From Candidatus Puniceispirillum sp. (GTDB lineage Bacteria; Pseudomonadota; Alphaproteobacteria; Puniceispirillales; Puniceispirillaceae), in NCBI GenBank assembly GCA_028382965.1, contig JAOEUK010000008.1, forward strand, positions 1 to 64,000: 64,000 bases of DNA. The letters run 5' to 3'. Position numbers and translations under genes: made by a program. Below, in pieces: positions 24,573 through 34,805 of the stretch. The stretch's first letter is position 1; each line of letters begins with the position of its first letter. A model generated the notes under the pieces. The model was given only the letters and a program-made list of their open reading frames with translations. It ran no database searches and had not been told where the DNA came from.

Positions 24573-25955
24573 ATGAATGTAGTCACAAGGTTTGCACCAT
24601 CCCCAACAGGTTACTTGCATATTGGCGGGGCAAGAACGGCTCTTTTTAACTGGCTCTTTGCGCGTCATCATGCCGGCACCTATCTCCTGCGAATTGAAGA
24701 TACTGACAAAGCCCGCTCAACCGATGATGCCATTGCCGCAATTTATGATGGGCTGCAATGGTTAGGCCTTGCTGGTGATCAACCAGCTGTGAGCCAATCG
24801 GCACAAAGCGCTCGGCATGTAGAGGTGGCAAACGCACTTGTCGCTGCCGGTGCGGCTTATCAGTGCTTTCTTAGTGCTGAAGAATTAACCTCTATTCGAG
24901 AGGCTAGTAAAAACAGCGGTGATACAGTGCGCTCGCCATGGCGAGATCGTGGACCGTCTGAAGCACAGCTTGGTAAGTCTTTTGTTGTGAGAATGAAAAT
25001 GCCAAGTGATGGCAGCACAACCATTAAAGACGCTGTGCAAGGGAATGTTACCGTTCAGAACAAGGTACTAGATGATATGGTTATTCTGCGGGCTGATGGT
25101 ACACCAACCTATATGCTGGCTGTTGTTGTTGATGATCACGACATGGGTATTACGCATGTGATTCGAGGCGACGATCACCTTAACAATGCCTTCCGTCAAT
25201 ATATGGTGTATAAAAGTATGGGCTGGCAAGAACCAGTTTTTGCCCATATTCCGCTCATCCATGGGAGTGATGGAACAAAATTGTCAAAACGACATGGTGC
25301 ATTGAGTGTTGGCGCCTACCGTGATATGGGGTTTTTATCTGACGCCATGTTTAGTTATTTGCTTCGGCTTGGCTGGAGCTCTGGAGATAAGGATATTATC
25401 TCTCGCGACAATGCCGTTAGATTGTTTGATTTGGACCGGATTGGCAAGTCTCCAGCTCGCTTTGATAATGATAAACTACGTGATATAAATGCTAATTATA
25501 TCAAACAAATGGATAGTCATTCCTTGTTCGAATTAATTGCGAAACACTTCACAGCATCGAGTGATGCAGCACAACAGCGCATTTTATATATGCTGCCATT
25601 ATTGAAAGAACGAGCAAAAACGCATCTCGATATTGCAGAATCTGTGTCTTATCTCATTGTTGATGGCCCCATTGATATGGACGCAGATGCTGCAGTTCTT
25701 TTAACCAACGAGACAAAAGACATTTTACTTGATCTAAACAAAGCACTGACCTTTGCAAAGTGGGATCTTGAAGGTTTGAAAGTAGTCATTAATACCTTTC
25801 TTGAAGAAAAAGACCTGAAAATGCGAGATATTGGTCTACCTCTGCGCGCAGCTATTACAGGAAAGAAGCAGTCACCATCTATTATAGAGATTATGGTGGC
25901 TCTCGGGCGTTCAGAAACCAACACTCGACTGCAAATGGCTTGCAAATTGCTGTAG
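24573..25955 (+). CDS. gltX: Glutamyl-tRNA synthetase
   Basis: Class-I aminoacyl-tRNA synthetase charging tRNA-Glu (and in many alphaproteobacteria also tRNA-Gln, for later amidation). 460 residues: HIGH-type motif PSPTGYLHIGGARTALFN, KMSKS-type loop GTKLSKRHG, and a helical C-terminal anticodon-binding region. GGAAGGG precedes the ATG by about 11 nt. The cognate tRNA-Glu gene lies at 9586-9661. Alone between lexA and gltA; a second gltX paralogue elsewhere is possible. Confidence 0.97.
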   Translation: MNVVTRFAPSPTGYLHIGGARTALFNWLFARHHAGTYLLRIEDTDKARSTDDAIAAIYDGLQWLGLAGDQPAVSQSAQSARHVEVANALVAAGAAYQCFLSAEELTSIREASKNSGDTVRSPWRDRGPSEAQLGKSFVVRMKMPSDGSTTIKDAVQGNVTVQNKVLDDMVILRADGTPTYMLAVVVDDHDMGITHVIRGDDHLNNAFRQYMVYKSMGWQEPVFAHIPLIHGSDGTKLSKRHGALSVGAYRDMGFLSDAMFSYLLRLGWSSGDKDIISRDNAVRLFDLDRIGKSPARFDNDKLRDINANYIKQMDSHSLFELIAKHFTASSDAAQQRILYMLPLLKERAKTHLDIAESVSYLIVDGPIDMDADAAVLLTNETKDILLDLNKALTFAKWDLEGLKVVINTFLEEKDLKMRDIGLPLRAAITGKKQSPSIIEIMVALGRSETNTRLQMACKLL

Positions 25956-26069
25956 TTTGTGCTAGCTTATTGTATTTCCTTGTCAATACGTGGTCTTTGA
26001 CACAATACGCGCTAAGGTCTGCTACTGGACGCGGTATCCGTTGATTGACTTTTAATGTGAGGTCCGAAG

Positions 26070-27377
26070 ATGGCTGATAATTCGCGTTTCGAAAAATCCA
26101 TAACCATCACTGATAACATGTCAGGCAAAGCGGTTACTTTGCCTGTATGCTCTGGTACCATTGGACCTGAAGTTATTGATATCAGAAAACTTTATCCTGC
26201 AACTGGTATGTTCACTTATGATCCAGGTTATGGTGCAACTGGGTCTTGCACATCTGGCCTGACATATATTGATGGTGACGAGGGGATTTTGTTACATCGT
26301 GGTTATGCCATTGAGGAGCTCGCTGAAAAGGCAGATTTCCTGGAACTCGCCTACCTACTGTTGGAGGGGGAACTCCCAAAACCAGCTGAAAAAGAAATGT
26401 TTGACACTACAATCACGACACACACGATGGTTCACGAACAGTTATCAAACTTTTTTCGTGGATTCCGGCGCGATGCTCACCCAATGGCTATCTTGTGCGG
26501 GGTCACTGGAGCACTGTCAGCTTTCTACCACGACTCAACTGACATTCATGATCCTATGCAGCGCATGATCGCATCGCGGCGCTTAATTGCTAAAATGCCA
26601 ACGCTTGCATCTATGGCATACAAATATTCTCTTGGTCAGCCCTTTAACTACCCCCGCAATCACTTAAGCTATGCGGCAAATTTTCTTTATATGTGTTTTG
26701 CTGTTCCTGCAGAAGATTACTTAGTTGATCCAATTTTGGCAGATGCGATGAATAAAATTTTTATTCTTCATGCTGACCATGAACAGAATGCCTCAACATC
26801 AACCGTGCGCTTAGCTGGGTCATCAGGAGCCAATCCTTTTGCTTGTATTGCTGCGGGAATTGCTTCTTTATGGGGTCCTGCTCACGGTGGGGCTAATGAA
26901 GCAGTACTAGCAATGCTAAACGAAATTGGCAGTAAAAAAAACATTCCAGAATTCATTAAGAAAGCGCGAAATAAAGACGATCCTTTCCGTTTGTTCGGCT
27001 TTGGACACCGCGTTTATAAAAACTTTGATCCACGTGCCAAGGTACTTCGTAAAGCCTGTCACGATGTATTAGGCAAGCTCGGTGTTAATGACCCTCTTTT
27101 AGAACTAGCAATGGAATTAGAAGAAATAGCTATTAGCGATAGTTATTTTATTGAAAAGAAACTTTATCCTAATGTTGATTTTTATTCTGGCATCATTTTG
27201 AAGGCGATGGGTTTCCCCACATCAATGTTTACCGTTCTCTTTGCTGTGGCCCGGACAACTGGCTGGATTGCGCAATGGAATGAGATGATTACTGATCCCA
27301 CACAGCGCATAGGTCGCCCAAGGCAACTATACACAGGGCCTTTAAAGCGGCCCTATAAAAACCTTCAAGCACGCTAA
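26070..27377 (+). CDS. gltA: Citrate synthase
   Basis: Condenses oxaloacetate and acetyl-CoA at the entry to the citric acid cycle. 435 residues, the hexameric NADH-sensitive type by length: N-terminal beta region, then [15 protein letters not shown] with a catalytic His, [11 protein letters not shown] with the second His, and [16 protein letters not shown] with oxaloacetate-binding residues. GAGG precedes the ATG. A TTGACA at 25997-26002 may belong to its promoter, but no good -10 follows. It converges on lpxB with only 15 nt between stops. Confidence 0.98.
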   Translation: MADNSRFEKSITITDNMSGKAVTLPVCSGTIGPEVIDIRKLYPATGMFTYDPGYGATGSCTSGLTYIDGDEGILLHRGYAIEELAEKADFLELAYLLLEGELPKPAEKEMFDTTITTHTMVHEQLSNFFRGFRRDAHPMAILCGVTGALSAFYHDSTDIHDPMQRMIASRRLIAKMPTLASMAYKYSLGQPFNYPRNHLSYAANFLYMCFAVPAEDYLVDPILADAMNKIFILHADHEQNASTSTVRLAGSSGANPFACIAAGIASLWGPAHGGANEAVLAMLNEIGSKKNIPEFIKKARNKDDPFRLFGFGHRVYKNFDPRAKVLRKACHDVLGKLGVNDPLLELAMELEEIAISDSYFIEKKLYPNVDFYSGIILKAMGFPTSMFTVLFAVARTTGWIAQWNEMITDPTQRIGRPRQLYTGPLKRPYKNLQAR

Positions 27378-27392
27378 CGAAGCTTATTATAA

Positions 27393-28562
27393 TTATTTTA
27401 GACGCTTAATTGATGTATTAGGAGGGCCAAGCCATTCCTTTATTGCTGTAACTAGAAGTCTTTCAAATTTATCACAATCGCCTGTTAACAAAGTTTTAAG
27501 TTCTATTGCGGCTTTTCTTGCTCTTTCCTTTACATCTTTGTTATCAAAAATATCCAATATTGCCGATGCAAGGACTTTAGCATTAGCCTGTTTTTGGAAG
27601 TAAAAATCATATAGCCGCCTCCCAAGAATAACATTTGGCAAGATTACTTGGTCTAAATCCACTAATTGCCGACCCACAAAAGCACTAAAGGCTCCGGTTT
27701 TGTAACAAGTTACCCCAACTGTACCGCACAAAGCCGCCTGCAAAGTCACAGTGCCAGATGTTGCTATCATTGCTTCACTTGACTGGAGAATAGCAATGAT
27801 ATCACTTGGGCACTCAGTAACATCGATTTCATGGCCTTCAGTATAAGCCTTTATCATTGGCAAAAGATGTGGCACTGCTGGCAAGACGAATGTGAAATTA
27901 GGATCATGCCGTTTTAAAATAGCCGCCGCAGTCAACATTTCAGGCAAAATCAGTTTAACTTCCGTTCGGCGGCTTCCAGGCAACAATGCAATTTGTCGTG
28001 AGTAAGGTGGTTTCTTTTTTATAGATCTTTTATGTACATAATTTTCAAACGCTTCAGGATGGCCAATAAAATGCGCATTCAAACCAAGTGAACGGAAGTG
28101 ATCTGGTTCGAAGGGAAATAAACACAATAGACCGTCCATTGCACTAACAAATTTTTTTGCGCGCCAGCTTCCCCAAGCCCATACAGTTGGCGCTACACAA
28201 TGTATAATCGGTGCCGACCACCCAACAGCCTTCATCCTTCTGCGTATTCGAGTGGCCAACCTTACAGAAAACTCTTTATTATCAATAGTTAAGACAATCC
28301 GTGGCTTAGCAGATATAACTTGCTCAACAAGTTTGTCAGCAAGGGCTGACAAACTACGATAAGATATAAGCGCATTACCAAACCCCATAATGGATAGTGT
28401 TTCCATATCAATAAGAGAGTTCAGCCCCTCATTCTGCATCAACACTCCGCCAACACCAATCCAACCTGGATTATTATACCTTTTGTTTACCGCTTGCATA
28501 ATATGTGAAGCTAAGCGGTCACCAGATGGCTCACCGGCAAGGATGAAAATTGGCGCAGTCAT
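27393..28562 (-). CDS. lpxB: Lipid-A-disaccharide synthase
   Basis: Glycosyltransferase joining lipid X to UDP-diacylglucosamine, giving the disaccharide of lipid A at the inner membrane. 389 residues, GT19-like: ILAGEPSGDRLASHIM, MGFGNALISYRSL, APTVWAWGSWRAKK and LLPGSRRTEVK are diagnostic. The start ATG shares one base with the lpxI stop (TAATG), so translation is coupled. It is the last gene of the lipid A cluster and converges on gltA. Confidence 0.97.
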   Translation of the reverse strand: MTAPIFILAGEPSGDRLASHIMQAVNKRYNNPGWIGVGGVLMQNEGLNSLIDMETLSIMGFGNALISYRSLSALADKLVEQVISAKPRIVLTIDNKEFSVRLATRIRRRMKAVGWSAPIIHCVAPTVWAWGSWRAKKFVSAMDGLLCLFPFEPDHFRSLGLNAHFIGHPEAFENYVHKRSIKKKPPYSRQIALLPGSRRTEVKLILPEMLTAAAILKRHDPNFTFVLPAVPHLLPMIKAYTEGHEIDVTECPSDIIAILQSSEAMIATSGTVTLQAALCGTVGVTCYKTGAFSAFVGRQLVDLDQVILPNVILGRRLYDFYFQKQANAKVLASAILDIFDNKDVKERARKAAIELKTLLTGDCDKFERLLVTAIKEWLGPPNTSIKRLK

Positions 28563-29380
28563 TATCTACCTTTACGCCGAATACCTACCAACGTGATATG
28601 GTAGTCGGTGCATGTTTTCTGAATGGACACTAAATTGTCTGCCATCAATACTGAGCCCTCTTCAACTGCCAAAAATGAAATTCCAGACCTTGCTGCTACA
28701 AGTACTGTATTGCAGCCAATCACAGGCATATCAAGACGCAGGTCCTGTGCATTTTTTGACATTTTCACAAGGCAGGGAACTCCTCCATCAGGATCACAAA
28801 GCTCCGCGGACCGCAAAATCATCGAATCAGTACCTTCTGCTCCCTCTATTGCTATAACACGACTATTTTGAACTACAATCGATTGCCCCACGTCATAGCC
28901 ACCAAGTGCTTCCAGAACTGAAACTGCAAGAGAAACTGACTCATTCTCCTCAGCGCTTGCAGCCTTTCCAGTTACAACTCCAAAAGGCATTCTTCTATGA
29001 GGTAAAAAGCGGTCTGGCGCTATCGTTTCAATACCCAGTTCAGCAAAATAGCTCGCTAAAGTTCTAAGAACACTATCGTCACCCTTCGTTATCATCTTGC
29101 CAAGAAGTTTTATCCCGTCAAAATCTGGGCGCAATGCCGTCATTGATGGCCAGTCAACCTTGCCAACCATCACAAGCTGGCAAATGTTGTTTTTCGCTAA
29201 TGTTGACCTTGTTTCACTAACCGCTCCTAAACGAATTGGTATCGAATGGTAGCAAGTAAAATCGGCATCAGCTTGGCCTTCAATTGGAAGAACCAAAACA
29301 TTGTGGCCATCTGCTGATGCTGCAGCCGCAACTTCAACCGGCAGCTGCCCTTTTCCAGCTATAATAGCAAGTTGTGTCAT
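28562..29380 (-). CDS. lpxI: UDP-2,3-diacylglucosamine pyrophosphatase LpxI
   Basis: Hydrolyses UDP-2,3-diacylglucosamine to lipid X and UMP; the alphaproteobacterial alternative to LpxH (family DUF1009). 272 residues: LAIIAGKGQLPVEVA at the start, VGKVDWPSM, RRMPFGVVTGK and the conserved C-terminal region PVIGCNTVLVAARSGIS. It sits between lpxA and lpxB, where lpxI is expected. No lpxH-like gene is in the window. Confidence 0.95.
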   Translation of the reverse strand: MTQLAIIAGKGQLPVEVAAAASADGHNVLVLPIEGQADADFTCYHSIPIRLGAVSETRSTLAKNNICQLVMVGKVDWPSMTALRPDFDGIKLLGKMITKGDDSVLRTLASYFAELGIETIAPDRFLPHRRMPFGVVTGKAASAEENESVSLAVSVLEALGGYDVGQSIVVQNSRVIAIEGAEGTDSMILRSAELCDPDGGVPCLVKMSKNAQDLRLDMPVIGCNTVLVAARSGISFLAVEEGSVLMADNLVSIQKTCTDYHITLVGIRRKGR

Positions 29381-29426
29381 GGTCTAATCAAACCCTTATC
29401 GACAATAATTACACCACAGTTTTCAG

Positions 29427-30221
29427 TTAGCGTTTAAATGATTGGCAAATACCATTGCGAGCAGCATTATCAATAAAATTGAACAGTAGATCAAATTCAG
29501 GCTGACCTTGAAATTTTTTACGAACTTCATCTAGGCGACTAGAAAACAATCCATCACCTCTGATTAAAAGACGGAAAAGCTCGCGTAATGCTAATACTGT
29601 CTTTGGCGCAAAACCACGGCGTTCAAGCCCAATCAAATTAATTCCACTTAGCTTCGCACGATTTCCCGATGCAATGCAAAAAGGAATTATATCAGCATCA
29701 ACAAGACTGTGAGCTCCAACCATAGAATGATCTCCAACTCTACACCATTGCTGTACAGCAGCAAATCCACCAAGCATTACATGGTTACCAATTTTTACAT
29801 GACCGCCAAGCGCAGCATTGTTGGCAAAAATCACATGCTTGCCTACGACACAATCATGAGCAACATGTGCACCGGCTAAAAACAGACTATTATCACCAAC
29901 TACGGTTTTCATAGCATCAATTGCAGTACCAGGATGCATCGTCACATGTTCACGTATAGTGCAATTTTGGCCAATAACGAGTGTAGAAGGCTCATTGTTG
30001 TAAAAAATATGTTGAGGGGTACAACCTAAGACTGCAAATGGATAAACCTCACAACCAGGACCAAGAGTAGTGTGGCCATCAATCACAACATGGCTATGAA
30101 GAGATGTCCGGTCACCAATAGTTACGTTCTCACCAATATTACAAAAAGCACTAATATTTACGTCATTGCCAAGTTCTGCCGATGGCGACACTATTGCTGT
30201 TGGATGAATAGATGTTCCCAT
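29427..30221 (-). CDS. lpxA: UDP-N-acetylglucosamine acyltransferase
   Basis: Cytoplasmic trimer that begins lipid A synthesis by 3-O-acylation of UDP-GlcNAc. 264 residues from the ATG at 30221, five nucleotides past the fabZ stop. Hexapeptide repeats of a left-handed beta helix fill most of the protein; HVAHDCVVGKHVIF carries the catalytic His, and a helical C-terminal part follows (GLERRGFAPKTVLALRELF). Co-transcribed with fabZ and lpxD, which compete with it for acyl-ACP. Confidence 0.97.
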   Translation of the reverse strand: MGTSIHPTAIVSPSAELGNDVNISAFCNIGENVTIGDRTSLHSHVVIDGHTTLGPGCEVYPFAVLGCTPQHIFYNNEPSTLVIGQNCTIREHVTMHPGTAIDAMKTVVGDNSLFLAGAHVAHDCVVGKHVIFANNAALGGHVKIGNHVMLGGFAAVQQWCRVGDHSMVGAHSLVDADIIPFCIASGNRAKLSGINLIGLERRGFAPKTVLALRELFRLLIRGDGLFSSRLDEVRKKFQGQPEFDLLFNFIDNAARNGICQSFKR

Positions 30222-30225
30222 TTTC

Positions 30226-30690
30226 TTAACGGTCCGGATCGACAATCATTGCGCTAAATTCAGCCTCAGCAACAGCCTTCCCAGAAACCATTGCTTGGCC
30301 CTTAAATTTCCATAATGCGCCCCTGGCTAATATTTTAGTAATGTGCATTTTTATTAAATCCCCAGGTCTGACTGGCTGACGGAAACGAGCCTTCTCAATC
30401 GTAGTAAAAAACACCAACTTTCCACTTGTGAAATCAGGTGTTGAGGATGCCACCATTACAGACGCCGTTTGTGCCATGGCCTCAACAATCAAAACCCCAG
30501 GCATGACCGGAAAATTAGGGAAATGACCAACAAAAAAAGACTCATTACCACTAACAGCTTTAATACCAGTCGCTTCTTTATCTTGAACAATATTCTCAAC
30601 ACGATCAATCAGTAACATTGGTGGCCGATGAGGAATTAGTTTTTTAATCTGATCAATATTCAAGACTTCTATAATTTCGGCCATTTTCAT
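30226..30690 (-). CDS. fabZ: 3-hydroxyacyl-ACP dehydratase FabZ
   Basis: Dehydrates 3-hydroxyacyl-ACP in fatty acid elongation, competing with LpxA and LpxD for substrate. 154 residues with a hot-dog fold: PHRPPMLLIDRV, the catalytic VGHFPNFPVMPGVLIVEAMA with His and Glu, and KARFRQPVRPGDLI. Two in-frame ATGs (30690, 30684) could start it. Conserved lpxD-fabZ-lpxA order. Confidence 0.97.
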   Translation of the reverse strand: MKMAEIIEVLNIDQIKKLIPHRPPMLLIDRVENIVQDKEATGIKAVSGNESFFVGHFPNFPVMPGVLIVEAMAQTASVMVASSTPDFTSGKLVFFTTIEKARFRQPVRPGDLIKMHITKILARGALWKFKGQAMVSGKAVAEAEFSAMIVDPDR

Positions 30691-30756
30691 ACCATTCTTT
30701 CAGAAGTAATTTCTAAGATGTGATGTGATTATTACTGGTTAAGATAATCCTGTTGG

Positions 30757-31758
30757 TCACGTTTTGCCTGACCGGCGGATCAATGCCTGATTGCGCCAAA
30801 ACTGCCGTGATGAGATGGCGGGGAAACCAGCCACATGTTCACCAGAGCCAATATTTTTTGTTACACCACTTCGAGCAGTCAACACCGCGCCATCACCAAT
30901 ATTGACATGCGGAGCTATCCCAACCTGACCACCGATAGAAACCTTTGTGCCAATCGTAACACTGCCGGAAATTCCACACTGCCCTGATATAATTGATTTG
31001 GCTCCGATTGTCACGTTATGCGCTATATGGCAAAGATTATCTATCATTACATGAGCCCCAATTCTTGTGTCACCCAAGCTACCTCGATCAATTGCACAAG
31101 CACTACCTATAATCGTAGAATCTTCAATTTGAACAAGGCCCAAATGCTTCATTCTAATTGCTCCACCTTCAGTCATCTCAAAACCAAACCCCGAGTCTCC
31201 AATTACAGTCCCAGAGCCAATTTCAACATAATCACCAAGAACACAATGGGAAAGTACAGAATTTGATCCTATGTGGCAGTTCTTACCAACTTGAACTGAA
31301 GGGTGCAAAACAGCACCAGAATCGACAAGTGTTCCTGGCCCTATAAAAACATTTTCCATTATAGTAGCCGAAGGATGAATTACAGCATCCTTTGCTATAG
31401 CCGTAGGCGGCGTGAGACTTAGTTGATTATAGTCAAAATTCGGTCTTTGGACTAAATATTCTAATGCCCGAGCAAAACCAATGCGCGGTACATCTACCAT
31501 TAGGCAGCTATTCAATCTGTTAACACATGCTGCCCCAGTTTTATCTGTGATGATAATAGCGTTTTCAACATCTAACCCCAAAAGCATCTTAGAAACACTC
31601 TGAAAAACCAGTGCTGCCGACGCAATCTTGTCAAAAGAAACGATGTCTTTGATAACATTATTTTTAGGACCTTTGACAAGCTTGGCGCCAATTTCAATAG
31701 CAAGATCATTAGCTGTCACACCGTCAACAATTTTATAAAAAGCGGGGTTAATTGTCAT
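30757..31758 (-). CDS. lpxD: UDP-3-O-acylglucosamine N-acyltransferase
   Basis: N-acylates UDP-3-O-acylglucosamine in lipid A synthesis. 333 residues: an N-terminal uridine-binding domain (about 1-100), then many hexapeptide repeats forming a left-handed beta helix ([16 protein letters not shown] onward), including the catalytic His in [11 protein letters not shown]. The start is the ATG at 31758, with a GTG directly before it. It follows skp by 10 nt. Confidence 0.97.
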   Translation of the reverse strand: MTINPAFYKIVDGVTANDLAIEIGAKLVKGPKNNVIKDIVSFDKIASAALVFQSVSKMLLGLDVENAIIITDKTGAACVNRLNSCLMVDVPRIGFARALEYLVQRPNFDYNQLSLTPPTAIAKDAVIHPSATIMENVFIGPGTLVDSGAVLHPSVQVGKNCHIGSNSVLSHCVLGDYVEIGSGTVIGDSGFGFEMTEGGAIRMKHLGLVQIEDSTIIGSACAIDRGSLGDTRIGAHVMIDNLCHIAHNVTIGAKSIISGQCGISGSVTIGTKVSIGGQVGIAPHVNIGDGAVLTARSGVTKNIGSGEHVAGFPAISSRQFWRNQALIRRSGKT

Positions 31759-31768
31759 CACATAAAAA

Positions 31769-32380
31769 TCATTCCATATCTGGATTTTTTAATTCTACCT
31801 CAATCCGAGCATTTTTTGTTCGATCATTTAAGCGCTCTAAAACTTCATCAGAAATGTTTAACTTTGGTAAAAAGATAACAGTGGATGCATGGTTTAAAAT
31901 GAGGTCAATTTCACGTTCATTTGCAATCGCAGTAATTTCCTCAATTGCTAAAGAACGAATATCGCCGAGGGCCTTTTGGTAAGCACTATCAATTGATTGC
32001 CTTTTATACTGGATTTCTTTTTGCACCTTGGATACACGAACCTGAAAAGCATTAACAAGTTTTTCGTACTCCTTTTTTGCAATAGAATCACGTTTTCCAA
32101 TTAAATCAATTTCGTTTTTCTGCAAATCAATTTCAACAGCGCGAAATTGCTCCTGAAACTTAGAGCGTTGACCATCAAGAAGTTCACGAACGCGGTTGTT
32201 TGCATTTGCTGCTCTCAAAATTCCATCAAGATCAACTACAGCAATATTTTTCACTGAAACCAAAGGTGGATTAGCAACGATCGCTGCGGTGTCTTGGGCG
32301 AAGCTTTGTCCAACAAATACACATGAGACCAATAGACAAGAGAAAGCGCCAAAAAACAAGCAAGTAGCCTTTTTTAACAT
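31769..32380 (-). CDS. skp: Periplasmic chaperone Skp/OmpH
   Basis: Holds unfolded outer-membrane proteins in the periplasm for BamA. 203 residues: a signal peptide ending near VGQSFAQ (about residue 29), then [13 protein letters not shown] as the first core strand and a long charged helical stretch (about 65-150) forming the coiled-coil arms. It starts 3 nt after the bamA stop, matching the conserved bamA-skp-lpxD order. Confidence 0.93.
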   Translation of the reverse strand: MLKKATCLFFGAFSCLLVSCVFVGQSFAQDTAAIVANPPLVSVKNIAVVDLDGILRAANANNRVRELLDGQRSKFQEQFRAVEIDLQKNEIDLIGKRDSIAKKEYEKLVNAFQVRVSKVQKEIQYKRQSIDSAYQKALGDIRSLAIEEITAIANEREIDLILNHASTVIFLPKLNISDEVLERLNDRTKNARIEVELKNPDME

Positions 32381-32383
32381 TTC

Positions 32384-34663
32384 CTAAAGCCTTGTTCCAA
32401 TATTAAACTGAAAAGTCCTTGTTGTATCATGAGGCATTTGTGATAACGGCTTTGCCCAAGAAAAAGACAATGGACCGATCGCTGTTGACCAAAAGAAACC
32501 AGCGCCTAAGCTTGAGCGCACCTTAGAAGCATTAGGTTTTATAACACCGGTTGGGTAGTCTGTATCCCATAGCGAGCCAAAGTCGGTAAAAACAGTCCAA
32601 CGAATTCCCGTGTCTTCATTCAAACCGATACTTGAAATGACCTCAAAACGCCCGCTATACATTTTTTTACCACCCACTGCACTTTTTGAACCTGTATCGC
32701 GGGGTCCCAAACCAGTAGAGTCAAAACCACGAATATCTCGACCACCAAGGTAAAAATGCTGTGAACGCGTCACTTTATCGCCAAGACCAGCGATATAACC
32801 AAGCTTACCTGAAACACCAAGAATTACTGATTGAAACAGCAATGGCTTGTAATAAGCTGCTGAAATTCGAGTTCGTAAAAATTTGACGTCACCACCGAGA
32901 CCAGAAATTGTTTCATCTAACTCAGTGTAAAATCCTTCTGTAGGATCAAAACGATTGTTTCTGGTGTCTTGAGACAAAACATAAGTAACCGAAGATTTAA
33001 GAAGCGACTTGTTATTTTCACCAGTTGTAGACGTCGCAGTCTGTGACGAGAGCGTTGTTTTTGTTTGACTTAAGTTGTAACGGAGTTTGTGAGCGATATC
33101 ACGTGCTGCAGCATAATCAATTCCTAATGTGAATCCATTTTCATTTCTAGTGGAGTCATTTTCTGTCGTTTTCATTTTAAAAGCATCTAAGCTTCCAGTT
33201 AAATTTCTTCCCATAAAATACGGTTCAGACAACCCAATGTTAAAGTCTGTTGCTGTTCCAGATGTTGAAAGAAGAATTTTGGCCCGACGACCTGTTCCTA
33301 AAAAATTGCGCTCATTGATCCCAATAGAAACAGTTGTCTGATCCAATGACGAATATCCCAGACCAAGAGCCAAATCACCAGTAGACTGCTCCTCAACCGT
33401 GACTTTTGTCACCGACTGGTCTGATGTAGAGCCACTAAGAGTTTGGACCTTTACATCACTAAAAAAACCCAGATTTCTAACATTTCTAATCGACCTATCA
33501 ATTTTCAGCTGGTCGTATGCATCACCTTCAACAATTTCAAATTCACGCCGTATGACTGAGTCTGTTGTTCTAACATTATTAATAAACTCTATCCGTTCAA
33601 CAAAGTTACGTCGTGCTTCTTCAATATTAATTTTAATATCTAACTCAGCTTTGCTGCTATTTGTTTCAATATTTGGAGTAACATTGACAAAAGCATAACC
33701 CAATGACCCAAGTTCGTTCGAAATATCGAGTAATCCCTGCTCTAAATAGCGAACATCGTACCAAGACTCATCGTTAAAATCGATGAAACCACTCATCTTA
33801 TCAACATCAATACCTTTTATTTCGCTCGAAATCGAAACTTCATTGACCTTATAGCGAACCCCTTCATTAACCAGAAACGTTATCGCAAAACCACTGCGAT
33901 CAGGTAAAAGTCCTCCACGAGCACGCTCAATGTTAATATCTGCAAAACCTCGTGCTAGGTAAAACTGACGAAGTAGCCTTACATCGTAATCAAGTCGACC
34001 TTCATCATATTTATCGTTTGCTGATAAGAATGCCCACCATCGCTTTTCACGGCTTGCAATCTTTTGACGCAATTCCTGGTCAGTAAAAGCCGCATTGCCA
34101 AAGAACGCAATTGAGTCAATTTTTATCAACGGTCCCTCGTTGATTTCAAAAATTAAATCGATCCGGTTTTCATCAAGTTCAATAATTTTGGGCTCAACTA
34201 AGGCTGCGAAGCGTCCACCTTGTCTATATACTTCAATAAGTTTTCTAGTAGCATCAATCGCTACGTTACGATTAAAAATACGTCGGGGCTGTACATCTAT
34301 CATTTCCAGGAGAAGGTCATCAGAAATAGCATCATTTCCCTCAATATTAACCCTGTTAATAACCGGGTTTTCAACGACAGAAACAAGTAGGATAGACCCG
34401 TCCAAGTCCAGTTTTATATCTTGAAACAATTCTGTATCATAAAGACTATTTAGAGCACTGCTCAAAGCATTGAGTGACGTCAAATCACCAACTTGAATCG
34501 ATAGATAAGATTTAACTGTTCCGTCCGCAACTCGACGATTACCATCAACTCTGATATCTGAAACTCGCACTTGATCAGCTGAACTTTGCGCTACAGTTGA
34601 ATGCACTGAACCCACTACAATGAACAAACTCAAAACAAGACTAAAAACAGCATTATTAAACAT
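32384..34663 (-). CDS. bamA: Outer membrane assembly factor BamA
   Basis: Central Omp85 protein inserting beta-barrels in the outer membrane. 759 residues from the ATG at 34663 (GGA 8 nt upstream; an upstream TTG at 34690 lacks support). Signal peptide to about residue 26 (GSVHSTVAQ), five POTRA domains (about 30-410) and a C-terminal 16-strand barrel, with GGRDIRGFDSTGLGPRD as the conserved loop-6 VRGF-type motif (here IRGF). It ends FNIGTRL, so the last residue is Leu rather than the usual aromatic. It precedes skp and lpxD. Confidence 0.96.
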   Translation of the reverse strand: MFNNAVFSLVLSLFIVVGSVHSTVAQSSADQVRVSDIRVDGNRRVADGTVKSYLSIQVGDLTSLNALSSALNSLYDTELFQDIKLDLDGSILLVSVVENPVINRVNIEGNDAISDDLLLEMIDVQPRRIFNRNVAIDATRKLIEVYRQGGRFAALVEPKIIELDENRIDLIFEINEGPLIKIDSIAFFGNAAFTDQELRQKIASREKRWWAFLSANDKYDEGRLDYDVRLLRQFYLARGFADINIERARGGLLPDRSGFAITFLVNEGVRYKVNEVSISSEIKGIDVDKMSGFIDFNDESWYDVRYLEQGLLDISNELGSLGYAFVNVTPNIETNSSKAELDIKINIEEARRNFVERIEFINNVRTTDSVIRREFEIVEGDAYDQLKIDRSIRNVRNLGFFSDVKVQTLSGSTSDQSVTKVTVEEQSTGDLALGLGYSSLDQTTVSIGINERNFLGTGRRAKILLSTSGTATDFNIGLSEPYFMGRNLTGSLDAFKMKTTENDSTRNENGFTLGIDYAAARDIAHKLRYNLSQTKTTLSSQTATSTTGENNKSLLKSSVTYVLSQDTRNNRFDPTEGFYTELDETISGLGGDVKFLRTRISAAYYKPLLFQSVILGVSGKLGYIAGLGDKVTRSQHFYLGGRDIRGFDSTGLGPRDTGSKSAVGGKKMYSGRFEVISSIGLNEDTGIRWTVFTDFGSLWDTDYPTGVIKPNASKVRSSLGAGFFWSTAIGPLSFSWAKPLSQMPHDTTRTFQFNIGTRL

Positions 34664-34805
34664 TGATTTTTCCAATTTCAACCGAGACAACTAAATTACC
34701 TATAGACACCATAACGACGCAATAAAAACCTACATTTAAACAAGCCTTAACATAATCATTCGTTAAACCTGTAAAAATTAATACTAACCATACACATGAA
34801 ACCAG

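Noticed and set aside
27336-27353. GGGCC/GGCCC hairpin near the end of gltA
   Set aside because: It lies inside the gltA coding region and has no T-run on either strand, so it is not a terminator.
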